From UKL13-2 sp031414695 (GTDB lineage Bacteria; Pseudomonadota; Gammaproteobacteria; Burkholderiales; Usitatibacteraceae), in the NCBI GenBank assembly GCA_031414695.1, contig JANNWG010000020.1:19184-83183 (forward strand): DNA of 64,000 nt. The letters run 5' to 3'. Position numbers and translations under genes: made by a program. Shown here one piece after another: positions 35,601 through 43,094 of the stretch (its first letter is position 1; each line of letters starts with the position of its first letter). Under the pieces are notes generated by a model. It saw only the letters and a program-made list of their open reading frames with translations. It was not told where the DNA came from and did not search any database.

Positions 35601-36055
35601 TTTAACAGCCGCACGCTCTCCTTAGTGACTTCTTTTGCGCTGCTACCATCGTTATTCATTACCCAAATATTGTCGCCACCGCCCGTGTCTGACATATAGG
35701 CTATACGCTTACCGTCAGGCGAAAATTTTGCCTGCATCTCCCAGGCCATGGAGGAAGTCAACGGCTTGGCTTCACCACCGGCAATCGGCAGCAAATACAA
35801 GTCGCCCAATAAATCAAACACAATCTGCTTGCCATCGGGACTCACATCAACGGTCATCCATGTACCAGTCTTGGTATCGAGATTGACCGTTGCTTTTTCG
35901 CCGGGGGTATTGTTGACATCCCATTTCTTTTTTGGGGGTTCTTTACTGGTCTCAGTGGAGGATTCAACGGCATTAGCTGTTGGTGCATTTGCATGAGCAG
36001 ATAACGATAAGCAACCAAGCAATGCCAATGCAACGGTAAGAATGTTTTTTTTCAC
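32693..36055 (-). CDS. Secreted beta-propeller/amidohydrolase fusion protein
   Basis: A 1120-residue protein with a signal peptide (cleavage near SAHANAPTANA). Residues about 50-660 hold repeated PD40/TolB-like blades (SPDGKQIVF, SPDGKRIAYMSD, SPDGRYVYYSQD, SADGKQIAYVKS). From about residue 690 an amidohydrolase domain follows, with the metal-binding H-x-H in VDVHWHGGMG, further His in DGHTGVEHAIPV and NIGAHGQ, and the GSLEVGKLADLIIID ending. It starts with GTG at 36055. Likely a periplasmic hydrolase of cyclic amides or peptides; substrate unknown. It stands alone. Confidence 0.9.
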   Translation of the reverse strand: MKKNILTVALALLGCLSLSAHANAPTANAVESSTETSKEPPKKKWDVNNTPGEKATVNLDTKTGTWMTVDVSPDGKQIVFDLLGDLYLLPIAGGEAKPLTSSMAWEMQAKFSPDGKRIAYMSDTGGGDNIWVMNNDGSSAKEVTKESVRLLNNPVWHPNGQYIAARKHFVGTRSLGSGEIWMYHVSGTDKQQEGVQLNEKPNWQKDLGEPAFSPDGRYVYYSQDTTPGTTFEYNKNSNGQIYQIFRRDMRTGKVIAFVSGAGGAIRPVPSPDGKYLAFVRRVRENNKSQSMLFLKNLKTGEEVAVWGELERDMQEAWAVHGVYPSFAWMPDAKEIVVWAKGKIWRVDIQKKSAREIPFHVKHTREIRKAIRYPINVGIDKWDVQQLRWVNVSPDGSRVVYSALGHLYLKTLPEGVPQRLTKQSTHFEFFPRFSRDGQRVVFSTWNDQQLGSVRTIELKSAKETVITADPGQYIEPTFSADGKQIAYVKSRGGYLTSSWYSFETGVHVTAADGKGESKLITEDGRSPQFGAGETADSLYVTRIAFTNEVDWTTSLVRFKLDKSEEQTIVRSEMATDFALSPDGAWLAYRERYQTHVMPLPLTGRPFVVGKKSSALPVKTLSVNAGDYLHWSGDSRTVHFSLGDELFSRQLKDTFQFADNAKEPLPKISERGVKIGFTEAVNIPRATTVISGAKIITMKGDEVINDGRIVIKDNRIVAIGRTQDIAAPAGATLIDARGKSIIPGLVDVHWHGGMGAQGIIPQQSWINYASLAFGVTTIHDPSNDTASIFTVAEMQRTGRIVGPRVYSTGTILYGAKGTFAAEVNSLDDALTHLKRMKSAGANTVKSYNQPRRDQRQQVLEAARQTGMMVVPEGGSLFQHNMNMIVDGHTGVEHAIPVAHAYDDVKQLWSQTKVGYTPTLNVAYGGLDGEHYWYAKSDVWRHPILSKYVPRGILEPRAVRRPIAPDEDYNVITVAKTATALQRVGVNVNIGAHGQREGLGSHWDIWMLAKGGMTSLEAIRAATLNGATYLGMERDIGSLEVGKLADLIIIDADVIKDIEQTDKITHVIQNGRVYDVATMNEIGVTPKARKPFYFERGAAGSEEFERLRATGLMHGTDHSQCNH

Positions 36056-36118
36056 TTATAAACTTTCATTTCAAAAACGTTAGATTTGTTTGAACAACAA
36101 CCCTCGACAAAGTAGCAC

Positions 36119-36391
36119 TCAACTGCAAACACACATTCTGGGACCACCATCTGAGCTTCGCACCCCAGTAAGTCTAGATGGCTCATACACAGGAACGATC
36201 TTGCCGAACTTTCCTTTCGTTTTGCAATATGAAGCACATGTGGCGACAGGGTCTGTGTCTTTATGTTTGTATAGGATAGCCATGATGACAAAACCACCAG
36301 TGCAAAATATTGTTGATAACAGCAAAATTTGCCAGCCATGTGAAAGTCGATGAAAGTAGCTTGCCGCATTTTTTACTATGTTTGTAAACAT
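36119..36391 (-). CDS. Small membrane protein with Cys-containing tail
   Basis: A 90-residue frame with one membrane helix (about 20-41, WQILLLSTIFCTGGFVIMAI) and a C-terminal tail with four cysteines (CASYCKTKGK, then MCVCS). The paired Cys spacing and the GPRMCVC ending look like a small secreted-side domain held by disulfides. No clear ribosome site precedes the ATG. An overlapping frame at 36052-36369 looks less protein-like. I do not recognise the family. Confidence 0.5.
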   Translation of the reverse strand: MFTNIVKNAASYFHRLSHGWQILLLSTIFCTGGFVIMAILYKHKDTDPVATCASYCKTKGKFGKIVPVYEPSRLTGVRSSDGGPRMCVCS

Positions 36392-36826
36392 TAAATCTAG
36401 CTAAGTTAGTTGGGTGGTCATACTAAAAGAGTACGTTGAAGTGCAGTTTGCCAACGTGGATAAACCACGATCAATTGTCATCCGTGCAATGGTCGACATA
36501 TGATGAGAATCCAACCGCGTGGGCAGCTCATTAGGCAAATGAAGCGTGCCCACCCTACGCTTGCTTTTATTCATTTGATGCTTTCATTTCAAAAAATGTA
36601 AATGTGCATTTAGTTAAAACACATCATAGTTACTCAACTGCAATGATACAAATTTACGCCACTCAATCCCTTCCTCCCTCCCTTTTTCAAAGTGAGGAGC
36701 CAATGCCTAGGCTGAACTTCTGTCGCCTTAATAATTAACTGCAAATCTAGCTCCTCCCTTTGAAAAAGGGAGGGTGGGAGGGATTGCGTTGTACAACCTA
36801 CTGCCGTTGGTAAAAGCACGACTATG
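36392..36826. other. Gap with two repeat-like structures
   Basis: This 435-bp gap has no convincing gene. GTGGGCA (36519-36525) and TGCCCAC (36547-36553) frame an imperfect hairpin with an inner CATT/AATG stem. At 36664-36788 is a larger inverted-repeat element, listed separately. The rest is A/T-rich with no signal I can name. Confidence 0.5.
36664..36788. repeat. MITE-like inverted-repeat element, copy 1
   Basis: A 125-bp element bounded by CAATCCC and GGGATTG. The left arm (CCTCCCTCCCTTTTTCAAAG) is near-complementary to the right arm (CTTTGAAAAAGGGAGGGTGG), giving terminal inverted repeats of about 35 bp around an unrelated 50-bp centre. A second copy is at 49915-50031. No transposase is present. 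The form fits a non-autonomous miniature element. Confidence 0.75.
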
Positions 36827-38125
36827 CTATCGACTCCATTCATCACGTAACTTTCCTTGATGAGCCAAGCCATCAATTGGCGGTTGCTGATTTTTCCACA
36901 ATCCAAATGCATCGGTCGATATTTCTATGTCTGGCACTTTTGTCACCCTAGCCAACACCATCGCTTCAATCTCCGCTGCCGAATATCCCACTTCCGCTAA
37001 CACCTCACGACTATGCTCGCCTAATCTCGCAGGCAAGGTGCGAATAGACGGTGGCGTGGCGCTCCACTCACCGATAGGCGCAGTCGCGCGAATACGGCCT
37101 TCGGTGGGGTGATCAAATTCGGGGAAAAAATCGATGGCTTGCATGTGTTCATCTTCCAGCAACGAATCTATCGTGTGCATCGTCGCAAATGGAATATCGG
37201 CTTTTTCTAATAATTCACGCCAATAGGCGGTGGTGTTAGCCGCAATCGTATTCGCGACAAATTCATAGACTTCAGCAATATTGGCGGCGCGCTCTGAATG
37301 CTCACAAAATTTCGGATGAGTTTTTAAGTCCGGCCGATTGATGGCATCAAAAAAAGTCATCCAATGTTTATCGTTGTAAATCAAAACGCACAAATAGCCG
37401 TCTGATGTGGCATACGGGCGGCGATGCGGCGCGATCAAACGTGCATAGGCTGTCTCACCCAACGGCGGCTCAAACGTCTTGCCCGCCATATGGTCTCCCA
37501 TTACAAATTGCGACATCGCTTCAAACATGGTGATTTCAATCGCCTGCCCTTCCCCCGAGCGCTCGCGATGAAATAGCGCCGCCAACACCGCATTCACCGT
37601 GTGTAGCCCAACACTTCGATCACCAATGGTCACGGGAGAGTAGCGCGGCAAATCGCCCGTTTGTCGCGCGCTCAACGACGGTATTCCCGCAATGCCTTGA
37701 ATCAAATCATCATAGGCTGGCCGCCCCGCATACGGGCCTTTTTCAGAATAGCCAAACGCGCCGACATAGATAATTTTGGGGTTAATTTTTTTCACCTCTT
37801 CATATCCCAACCCCAGCCGCGCCATGGATTGCGGCCGCACGTTATAGACCAGCACATCAGCCTCGGCGGCAAGTTTCAAGCACGCTTCCAAACCTTTTGG
37901 CTGCTTCAAATCGAGCACGATGGAGCGCTTATTACGGTTCAAATGCAAATGGATATGTCCCATGCCGGGATTTTTCATCGGACCTACCCATCGCATATTG
38001 TCACCCGCGTGGGATTCAACTTTAATCACATCAGCTCCCATATCACCCAATATCTGCGTGCAGTAAGGCCCCATGATGACGGTGGTCAGGTCAAGAATTT
38101 TTATTTTGTCTAGTGCGCCGGGCAT
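36827..38125 (-). CDS. CaiB/BaiF-family (class III) CoA transferase
   Basis: A 432-residue CoA transferase. The N-terminal KILDLTTVIMGPYCTQILGDMGADVIKVE block is diagnostic, as is SIVLDLKQPKG. The catalytic Asp is in RPAYDDLIQGIAG near residue 155. The C-terminal LPARLGEHSREVLAEVGYS ending is typical. The family exchanges CoA between short organic acids, with substrate set by small changes; no acyl-CoA genes lie beside it, so the pathway is unclear. The MITE-like element lies just past its stop. Confidence 0.93.
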   Translation of the reverse strand: MPGALDKIKILDLTTVIMGPYCTQILGDMGADVIKVESHAGDNMRWVGPMKNPGMGHIHLHLNRNKRSIVLDLKQPKGLEACLKLAAEADVLVYNVRPQSMARLGLGYEEVKKINPKIIYVGAFGYSEKGPYAGRPAYDDLIQGIAGIPSLSARQTGDLPRYSPVTIGDRSVGLHTVNAVLAALFHRERSGEGQAIEITMFEAMSQFVMGDHMAGKTFEPPLGETAYARLIAPHRRPYATSDGYLCVLIYNDKHWMTFFDAINRPDLKTHPKFCEHSERAANIAEVYEFVANTIAANTTAYWRELLEKADIPFATMHTIDSLLEDEHMQAIDFFPEFDHPTEGRIRATAPIGEWSATPPSIRTLPARLGEHSREVLAEVGYSAAEIEAMVLARVTKVPDIEISTDAFGLWKNQQPPIDGLAHQGKLRDEWSR

Positions 38126-38399
38126 GGTAATCCTAACAATGAAAGTCGCCTATTGGCGGTTAGATTGGGGCATTTATGGCTGGAAATGCTGATCAATAAT
38201 CATTCTTTAATTTCTAATGTATTTTCAGAATAACGATCAACGATGCAGCATGAAGTAAATAATGCACCGATGCGTTAGTCACTAAGCTACGACTCGCTTG
38301 CAATCAATAATATATCCGCAGATATCGTCATATCGTTTCCATGCATAAATTGCATGCCACCATTAAAAAAACAAATACTGATTGAAAGACTGTGATGAT

Positions 38400-39341
38400 T
38401 CATAGCAACAATTCAGCCGTAGTCGTTTGTTTTATAGACAAACGATGTAATAGGAAATCGATCAATACCCTGACTCTATGCGAAACATTGCGATTCGATG
38501 GGTAAAGCAATGAAAACGGTCGCGATGCACCTTCAAAATTGGTCATGACTCTCACCAGAGCGCCGGATGTCAAATCTTGCTCAACAATGAACTGATAAGT
38601 TTGTAGCAAGCCACCACCGTGCCTAGCTAATGTTGCCGGCCCCAAAATATCCGCGGAGAATTGCACTTTGCCGCGCGTTGCAACTTCAATTTCTTCGCCG
38701 TTTTGATGAAATACCCAAGGTACAGGTTGTCCGGTTCTCGGCAATAAAAACTGAATGCATTGGTGTCGCGCTAGATCACTAATTTTTGTTGGAACGCCTG
38801 CTCGGTCTAAGTATCGCGGCGAGGCGATCACGACCAAATTGGCATCCTCAAGTTTTCTCGCGACTAGCGACGAATCAGGCGATTTTCGTCCACGCACGGC
38901 AAGGTCAAACTCTTCTGCGCTGAAATCAACATTACGATTACTCAGCTCAATCTCTAAATGCACGTTTGGATACAACTGCTGAAAATCCGACAACACAGGC
39001 AAAATTCGATGATGCCCATATGATGTCGGCAAGCTTAGCCGTACTGTTCCTGCTGCTTGTTTTTGCGTACCCGTCAGCTCGCGTTCAGCCTCGGCCAATT
39101 GACCAAGCGCCTGTCGACATTGTAGGAAGTAGGTTTTTCCACTTTCGGTAAGCCGCACTTTTCGTGTTGTCCGCACAAATAGTTGTACACCAAGCCGAAG
39201 TTCCATCCGCGAGATCACCCTACTGACTGCTGCCGGGGTGAGCCCGGCTACCGATGCGGCGGAAGTAAAACTCTCGTGCTCTGCGGTCAAACAAAAGAGC
39301 TCAATGCTACGTACTTTTAAATCCCCAAAATTCGACGACAT
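38400..39341 (-). CDS. LysR-family transcriptional regulator
   Basis: A 313-residue LysR regulator. The N-terminal winged helix-turn-helix runs from IELFCLTAEHESFTSAAS to VGLTPAAVSRVISRMELRLG. A PBP2-type effector domain follows from about residue 95. It is divergent from the GST-tautomerase-NTF2-like operon, the usual layout for a LysR protein that controls its neighbour. A likely operator lies 3 bp before its start codon. The effector is unknown. Confidence 0.93.
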   Translation of the reverse strand: MSSNFGDLKVRSIELFCLTAEHESFTSAASVAGLTPAAVSRVISRMELRLGVQLFVRTTRKVRLTESGKTYFLQCRQALGQLAEAERELTGTQKQAAGTVRLSLPTSYGHHRILPVLSDFQQLYPNVHLEIELSNRNVDFSAEEFDLAVRGRKSPDSSLVARKLEDANLVVIASPRYLDRAGVPTKISDLARHQCIQFLLPRTGQPVPWVFHQNGEEIEVATRGKVQFSADILGPATLARHGGGLLQTYQFIVEQDLTSGALVRVMTNFEGASRPFSLLYPSNRNVSHRVRVLIDFLLHRLSIKQTTTAELLL

Positions 39342-39343
39342 TT

Positions 39344-39358
39344 ATTACCTTGTGTAAT
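39344..39358. promoter_or_regulatory. Candidate LysR-type operator
   Basis: ATTAC-N5-GTAAT is a perfect inverted repeat containing the T-N11-A pattern that LysR proteins bind. It lies in the 102-bp gap between the divergent regulator (start 39341) and the GST gene (start 39444), next to the regulator start, where autoregulation and activation of the divergent operon usually occur. Binding is inferred. Confidence 0.55.
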
Positions 39359-39443
39359 TAGTAAAGTACAACAAACCCTATTTATCGTAATTTTAGTCAC
39401 AAATAGAATGGCGGCTCTATCAATTTCAACAAAGGAAATATTG

Positions 39444-40055
39444 ATGAAGCTATTTTATTCACCGGGCGCTTGTTCACTTGCGCCACATATCATTCTTCGC
39501 GAGGCCGCTGCAATATTTACGCTCGAAAAAGTAGATACCGCAACGCATACCATTGCTGCGACAAATAAGGATTTTTATGCGATCAACCCACGCGGCCAAG
39601 TGCCATTGTTGTTACTTGAAGATGGGACAAAAATCACCGAAGGGCCAATCATCGCGCAATACATAGCCGATCAATCAGCTAATCGACGCCTATTACCAAC
39701 CGCCGGCAGCATGTTGCGATACCAAATCATGTCTTGGCAAAACTATGTGACTTCTGAGTTACATAAGTCATACACCCCACTTTTCAACCCACAATTTGAC
39801 GAAACCGCAAAGCGTCTCCACGCCGAGATATTGCGAAAAAAATATGTCTGGCTTGATGAAGTATTAGCCGATAAAACGTATCTGACTAGCGATGACTTTA
39901 CTGTCGCTGATGCCTACCTATTTACGGTCACGACTTGGTCGAAATATGTGAATCTAGCACTTGCAGATTTGCCTAATTTGCAGGCTTATATGACTAGAGT
40001 GGCTGCGCGTTCGGCAGTACAAGAGGCCTTGCGAATTGAGGGATTAATTAGCTAA
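39444..40055 (+). CDS. Beta-class glutathione S-transferase
   Basis: A 203-residue GST. The start is the ATG at 39444, with AAAGGAAA upstream; a longer frame from 39408 is not needed. The N-terminal KLFYSPGACSLAPHIILREA carries the Cys near residue 10 typical of bacterial beta-class GSTs. NPRGQVPLLLLEDG and ITEGPIIAQYIAD form the glutathione site, and the C-terminal domain is helical. It is the first gene of an operon under the divergent LysR regulator, so it probably serves detoxification or a catabolic step. Confidence 0.92.
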   Translation: MKLFYSPGACSLAPHIILREAAAIFTLEKVDTATHTIAATNKDFYAINPRGQVPLLLLEDGTKITEGPIIAQYIADQSANRRLLPTAGSMLRYQIMSWQNYVTSELHKSYTPLFNPQFDETAKRLHAEILRKKYVWLDEVLADKTYLTSDDFTVADAYLFTVTTWSKYVNLALADLPNLQAYMTRVAARSAVQEALRIEGLIS

Positions 40056-40202
40056 CGACATGAGGCATCTTAGTGTGCAGCGTCACGCGCTTTAATTTGT
40101 TGACTAATCACCACACCAAGATGCGCTGTCTGCATTAAAAAAACACAACAAACAGCACTGCTTTCAAACTTCAAACAATCAACATCTAATAAGGAACTAA
40201 CG

Positions 40203-40436
40203 ATGCCATACATCAACATTCAAATTACACGCGACGGTGTAACGCAAGAACAAAAAGCAGCACTTATTAGCGGTGCAACCGACTTACTCGTTCGCGTGCT
40301 TGCCAAAAATCCTGCCACGACATTTGTTGTCATTGATGAAGTGGAGACAGATAACTGGGGAATCGCAGGAGAAACGGTGACGATGCTTCGCCAAAACGAA
40401 ACTGAGATTACAGTAGCCAAGAAAGGCAATCAATGA
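40203..40436 (+). CDS. 4-oxalocrotonate tautomerase-family protein
   Basis: A 77-residue tautomerase-like protein. The second residue is Pro (MPYINIQITRDG), which becomes the N-terminal catalytic base after Met removal. The C-terminal FVVIDEVETDNWGIAGETV block is common in this family. A good ribosome site (AAGGA) precedes the ATG. It overlaps the next gene by ATGA. It lies 147 bp after the GST gene, so it may share its transcript. Substrate unknown. Confidence 0.88.
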   Translation: MPYINIQITRDGVTQEQKAALISGATDLLVRVLAKNPATTFVVIDEVETDNWGIAGETVTMLRQNETEITVAKKGNQ

Positions 40437-40807
40437 CAACCTCTAGAGATGCAATAACAGCCGTCATCCATCGTTATTTCGACGGGCTATATCACTGTGA
40501 TTCAACAATTCTGCAAACTGTACTGCATCGAGACGCGTTATACGCCTCCGCGACAGATGGGACACTATTGAAATTAACCATGGAAGCGTACTTTCCGATT
40601 GTTGATGCACGCGTGTCACCTGCGAGCAAGAAAGAGCCGCGTTCAGATCGAATTGTGTCAATCGAATTTGCCGGCCCCGTCACTGCTTTGGCACGCGTGG
40701 AATGCGCGATTTCGCCCAAGCATTACATCGATTTTTTGACACTAATTTACGTTGAGGATCGTTGGCAAATTATTGCAAAAGTCTTTCACTACGAGCTGAA
40801 ATCGTGA
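40433..40807 (+). CDS. NTF2-like/putative lumazine-binding family protein
   Basis: A 124-residue protein of the SnoaL/NTF2-like fold. The helical start (AITAVIHRYFDGLYHCDSTIL) followed by beta strands ending in YIDFLTLIYVEDRWQIIAKVFHYE is the expected fold order. These proteins often act as small isomerases or binding proteins. It is coupled to the tautomerase by a 4-bp overlap. Function here is unknown. It is convergent with relA, 20 bp away. Confidence 0.8.
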   Translation: MTTSRDAITAVIHRYFDGLYHCDSTILQTVLHRDALYASATDGTLLKLTMEAYFPIVDARVSPASKKEPRSDRIVSIEFAGPVTALARVECAISPKHYIDFLTLIYVEDRWQIIAKVFHYELKS

Positions 40808-40827
40808 ACACGCCATCACGAAATATA

Positions 40828-43023
40828 CTAGCGCCTCACCACGCTCTCCACACCCGATACCGCTGCCACGGCGCGAAGCACACGCACCATTTGCTCGCCA
40901 CCCTTTATCTCTACGGTGAAACGCATCGAGGCTAAGTTGCCGCGTGACAGCGTATTAACTCCCACGACATTGATGCGCTCGTGAGCTAGTGCGTCGGAGA
41001 TGTCGCGCAGCAATCCTTGACGGTCAGTCGCGGCGACTTCGATATCCGCCGCGAAGGGTTGCTCGCCCGTGTTGCCCCATGCAGCAGGCATCAGGCGCTC
41101 ACGCTGATCTGCTTTCAAACAAACGATGTTGCTGCAGTCGATACGATGCACCATTACACCGCGATTTTTAGTCACAAATCCGGTGATAGCATCCCCTGGC
41201 AATGGCTTGCAACATTTGGCCACTAGCGTTTGGATGTTATTAATACCCAATACTAAAACACCACTATTGGCGGTATTTTCCACGGTATTTTGCTTGAAAG
41301 TTCCCGCGAATAAAGGGGTTTCAGATTTTTCTGCTACAGGTGCTGTTAATTCACGAATGGCGACTTCAATTTGATGCGCGGTGATTTCATTTCGGCCAAT
41401 GGCGGCACAAAATTCGTCAATGTCTTTATGCGATAAATGCACCGCAATCTTATCGAGCGCCAATGCGCTTGCGCCCGCGCGCGCAACTTCACGTTCTAGC
41501 GTTTGCCGACCATGCGCTTTATCAACTTCAAAGAACTCTTGGCGAAACCACGCGCGCACTTTGGCTTGGCCGCGGTGACTTTGCAAAAAACCTAACTGTG
41601 GATTGAGCCAATCACGCGATGGCCCGCCCTGCTTGGCGGCCAAAATATCGACCATTTGTGCGTTGTCGAGTTTGGTTGATAACGGCACAATATGACCATC
41701 AACTTTTGCACCACGGCAACGATGACCTAAGTCGGTATGCACATGGTATGCGAAGTCCACTGGTGTTGCGCCCTTCGGCAAATCAATCACTTTGCCATCG
41801 GGTGTAAAAACATAAACGGTGTCGTTAAACAGCCCTTCTTTAACGGCCTCTGAAAAACCAGAGTCCGCAACTAATTCACGATTCCACTCCAGCACTTGTC
41901 TCAACCATGCAATCTTGGTTTCGAACTTTTTATCGGCTTGCGATTTACCGCTCTTGCTGCCCTCTTTGTATCGCCAATGCGCCGCTACGCCGTGCTCAGA
42001 AGCCAAGTGCATCGCATGAGTACGGATTTGCACTTCCAGCGTCTTACCGTTAGGCCCGATGACTGCCGTATGCAACGATTGATACTGATTCGCCTTCGGT
42101 TGGGCAATGTAATCGTCATATTCACCCTGTATCGGCTGCCATTCATCATGAATAAAACTCAACACCGCATAACAATCAGCGACTGTCTCCACCAATATCC
42201 GCACCGCTCTGACGTCATAAAGCTTTTCAAAGGCTAAATTTTTAGCTTGCATCTTGCGATGTATTGAAAAAATATGCTTTGGCCGCCCTGCTACATCACC
42301 CGCAATATTTAATGAGGCCATGCGCGACTTTAATTGGCTGACGACGCTTAAGATGTAGGCTTCGCGCTCGCCACGCTTGCCATCAAGGTAGCCAGCAATT
42401 TTTTTGTACAAATCCGGCTCTAAAAAACGAAAGCTTAAATCTTCTAATTCCCACTTAATCTGGCTCACGCCCAGTCTATTGGCGAGTGGCGCAAATAAAT
42501 TTTGCGTGGTGAGCGCTGCGGCGCGACGTATGGATTCATCCGCCTTGGTGATTGAGCGCAAATATACTGCGCGGTCAGCTAATTTGATCAAAATGACGCG
42601 CACATCGTCGGCCATCGCCAACAACATTTTGCGAAGCGACTCGGTTGCCGCGGCATCATTAGCACGAATGGAAATTTGCTCAATTTTGCCCGCCCGGTTA
42701 AGGCCACGAATTAACGCCACCACATCATTACCGTAGGCTGATGTAAGTAACTCAGTATCTCGATCTTTCTCCGCCAGCGATAACGCAATTAACGCCGCAA
42801 TCACGGTATCCTCATCGACCTCAATATCGATCAATAAATTTGCCACATCAAGGGCACGCTGCACCGTATTGGGGCGCTCAAGCGCTTTATTTGACGCTGC
42901 AATAAAATTAAGTGCTTTAGCAGTGCGCAACGCCGCATCTTCGGCATAGGTCGCGCTGATACGCGCAGCTAGCACGGCAACGGATTGGTCTAAGGATTCA
43001 GTATTGTCGATGACTGTATTCAC
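40828..43023 (-). CDS. relA: GTP pyrophosphokinase RelA
   Basis: A 731-residue (p)ppGpp synthetase. The N-terminal hydrolase domain has lost its HD motif: where bifunctional enzymes have HD-x-VED it reads ALIALSLAEKD. The synthetase domain contains GEYDDYIAQPKANQYQSLHT, whose ExDD motif marks the monofunctional synthetase class. A TGS domain (YVFTPDGKVIDLPKGATPVDFAY) and a C-terminal ACT domain follow. The start codon is GTG with no clear ribosome site. It is the stringent-response enzyme acting at stalled ribosomes. Confidence 0.95.
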   Translation of the reverse strand: MNTVIDNTESLDQSVAVLAARISATYAEDAALRTAKALNFIAASNKALERPNTVQRALDVANLLIDIEVDEDTVIAALIALSLAEKDRDTELLTSAYGNDVVALIRGLNRAGKIEQISIRANDAAATESLRKMLLAMADDVRVILIKLADRAVYLRSITKADESIRRAAALTTQNLFAPLANRLGVSQIKWELEDLSFRFLEPDLYKKIAGYLDGKRGEREAYILSVVSQLKSRMASLNIAGDVAGRPKHIFSIHRKMQAKNLAFEKLYDVRAVRILVETVADCYAVLSFIHDEWQPIQGEYDDYIAQPKANQYQSLHTAVIGPNGKTLEVQIRTHAMHLASEHGVAAHWRYKEGSKSGKSQADKKFETKIAWLRQVLEWNRELVADSGFSEAVKEGLFNDTVYVFTPDGKVIDLPKGATPVDFAYHVHTDLGHRCRGAKVDGHIVPLSTKLDNAQMVDILAAKQGGPSRDWLNPQLGFLQSHRGQAKVRAWFRQEFFEVDKAHGRQTLEREVARAGASALALDKIAVHLSHKDIDEFCAAIGRNEITAHQIEVAIRELTAPVAEKSETPLFAGTFKQNTVENTANSGVLVLGINNIQTLVAKCCKPLPGDAITGFVTKNRGVMVHRIDCSNIVCLKADQRERLMPAAWGNTGEQPFAADIEVAATDRQGLLRDISDALAHERINVVGVNTLSRGNLASMRFTVEIKGGEQMVRVLRAVAAVSGVESVVRR

Positions 43024-43094
43024 ATTGCTATTTTACGGTAGCATTCAGGCACGGCAATTGCTCGAACAATACTAAATTCACATAGAAAATAACC

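Noticed and set aside
36052..36369. 105-codon frame overlapping the small Cys protein
   Set aside because: Its composition looks less like a protein and it overlaps the more plausible 90-codon frame.
36634..36912. 92-codon minus-strand frame across the MITE-like element
   Set aside because: It translates the inverted repeat and overlaps the CoA transferase end; there is no protein-like domain.
38148..38200. Possible palindromic element after the LysR gene (before the CoA transferase start)
   Set aside because: Only scattered matches (TATTGGCGG, GGCATTTATGGC) and arms that do not pair well.
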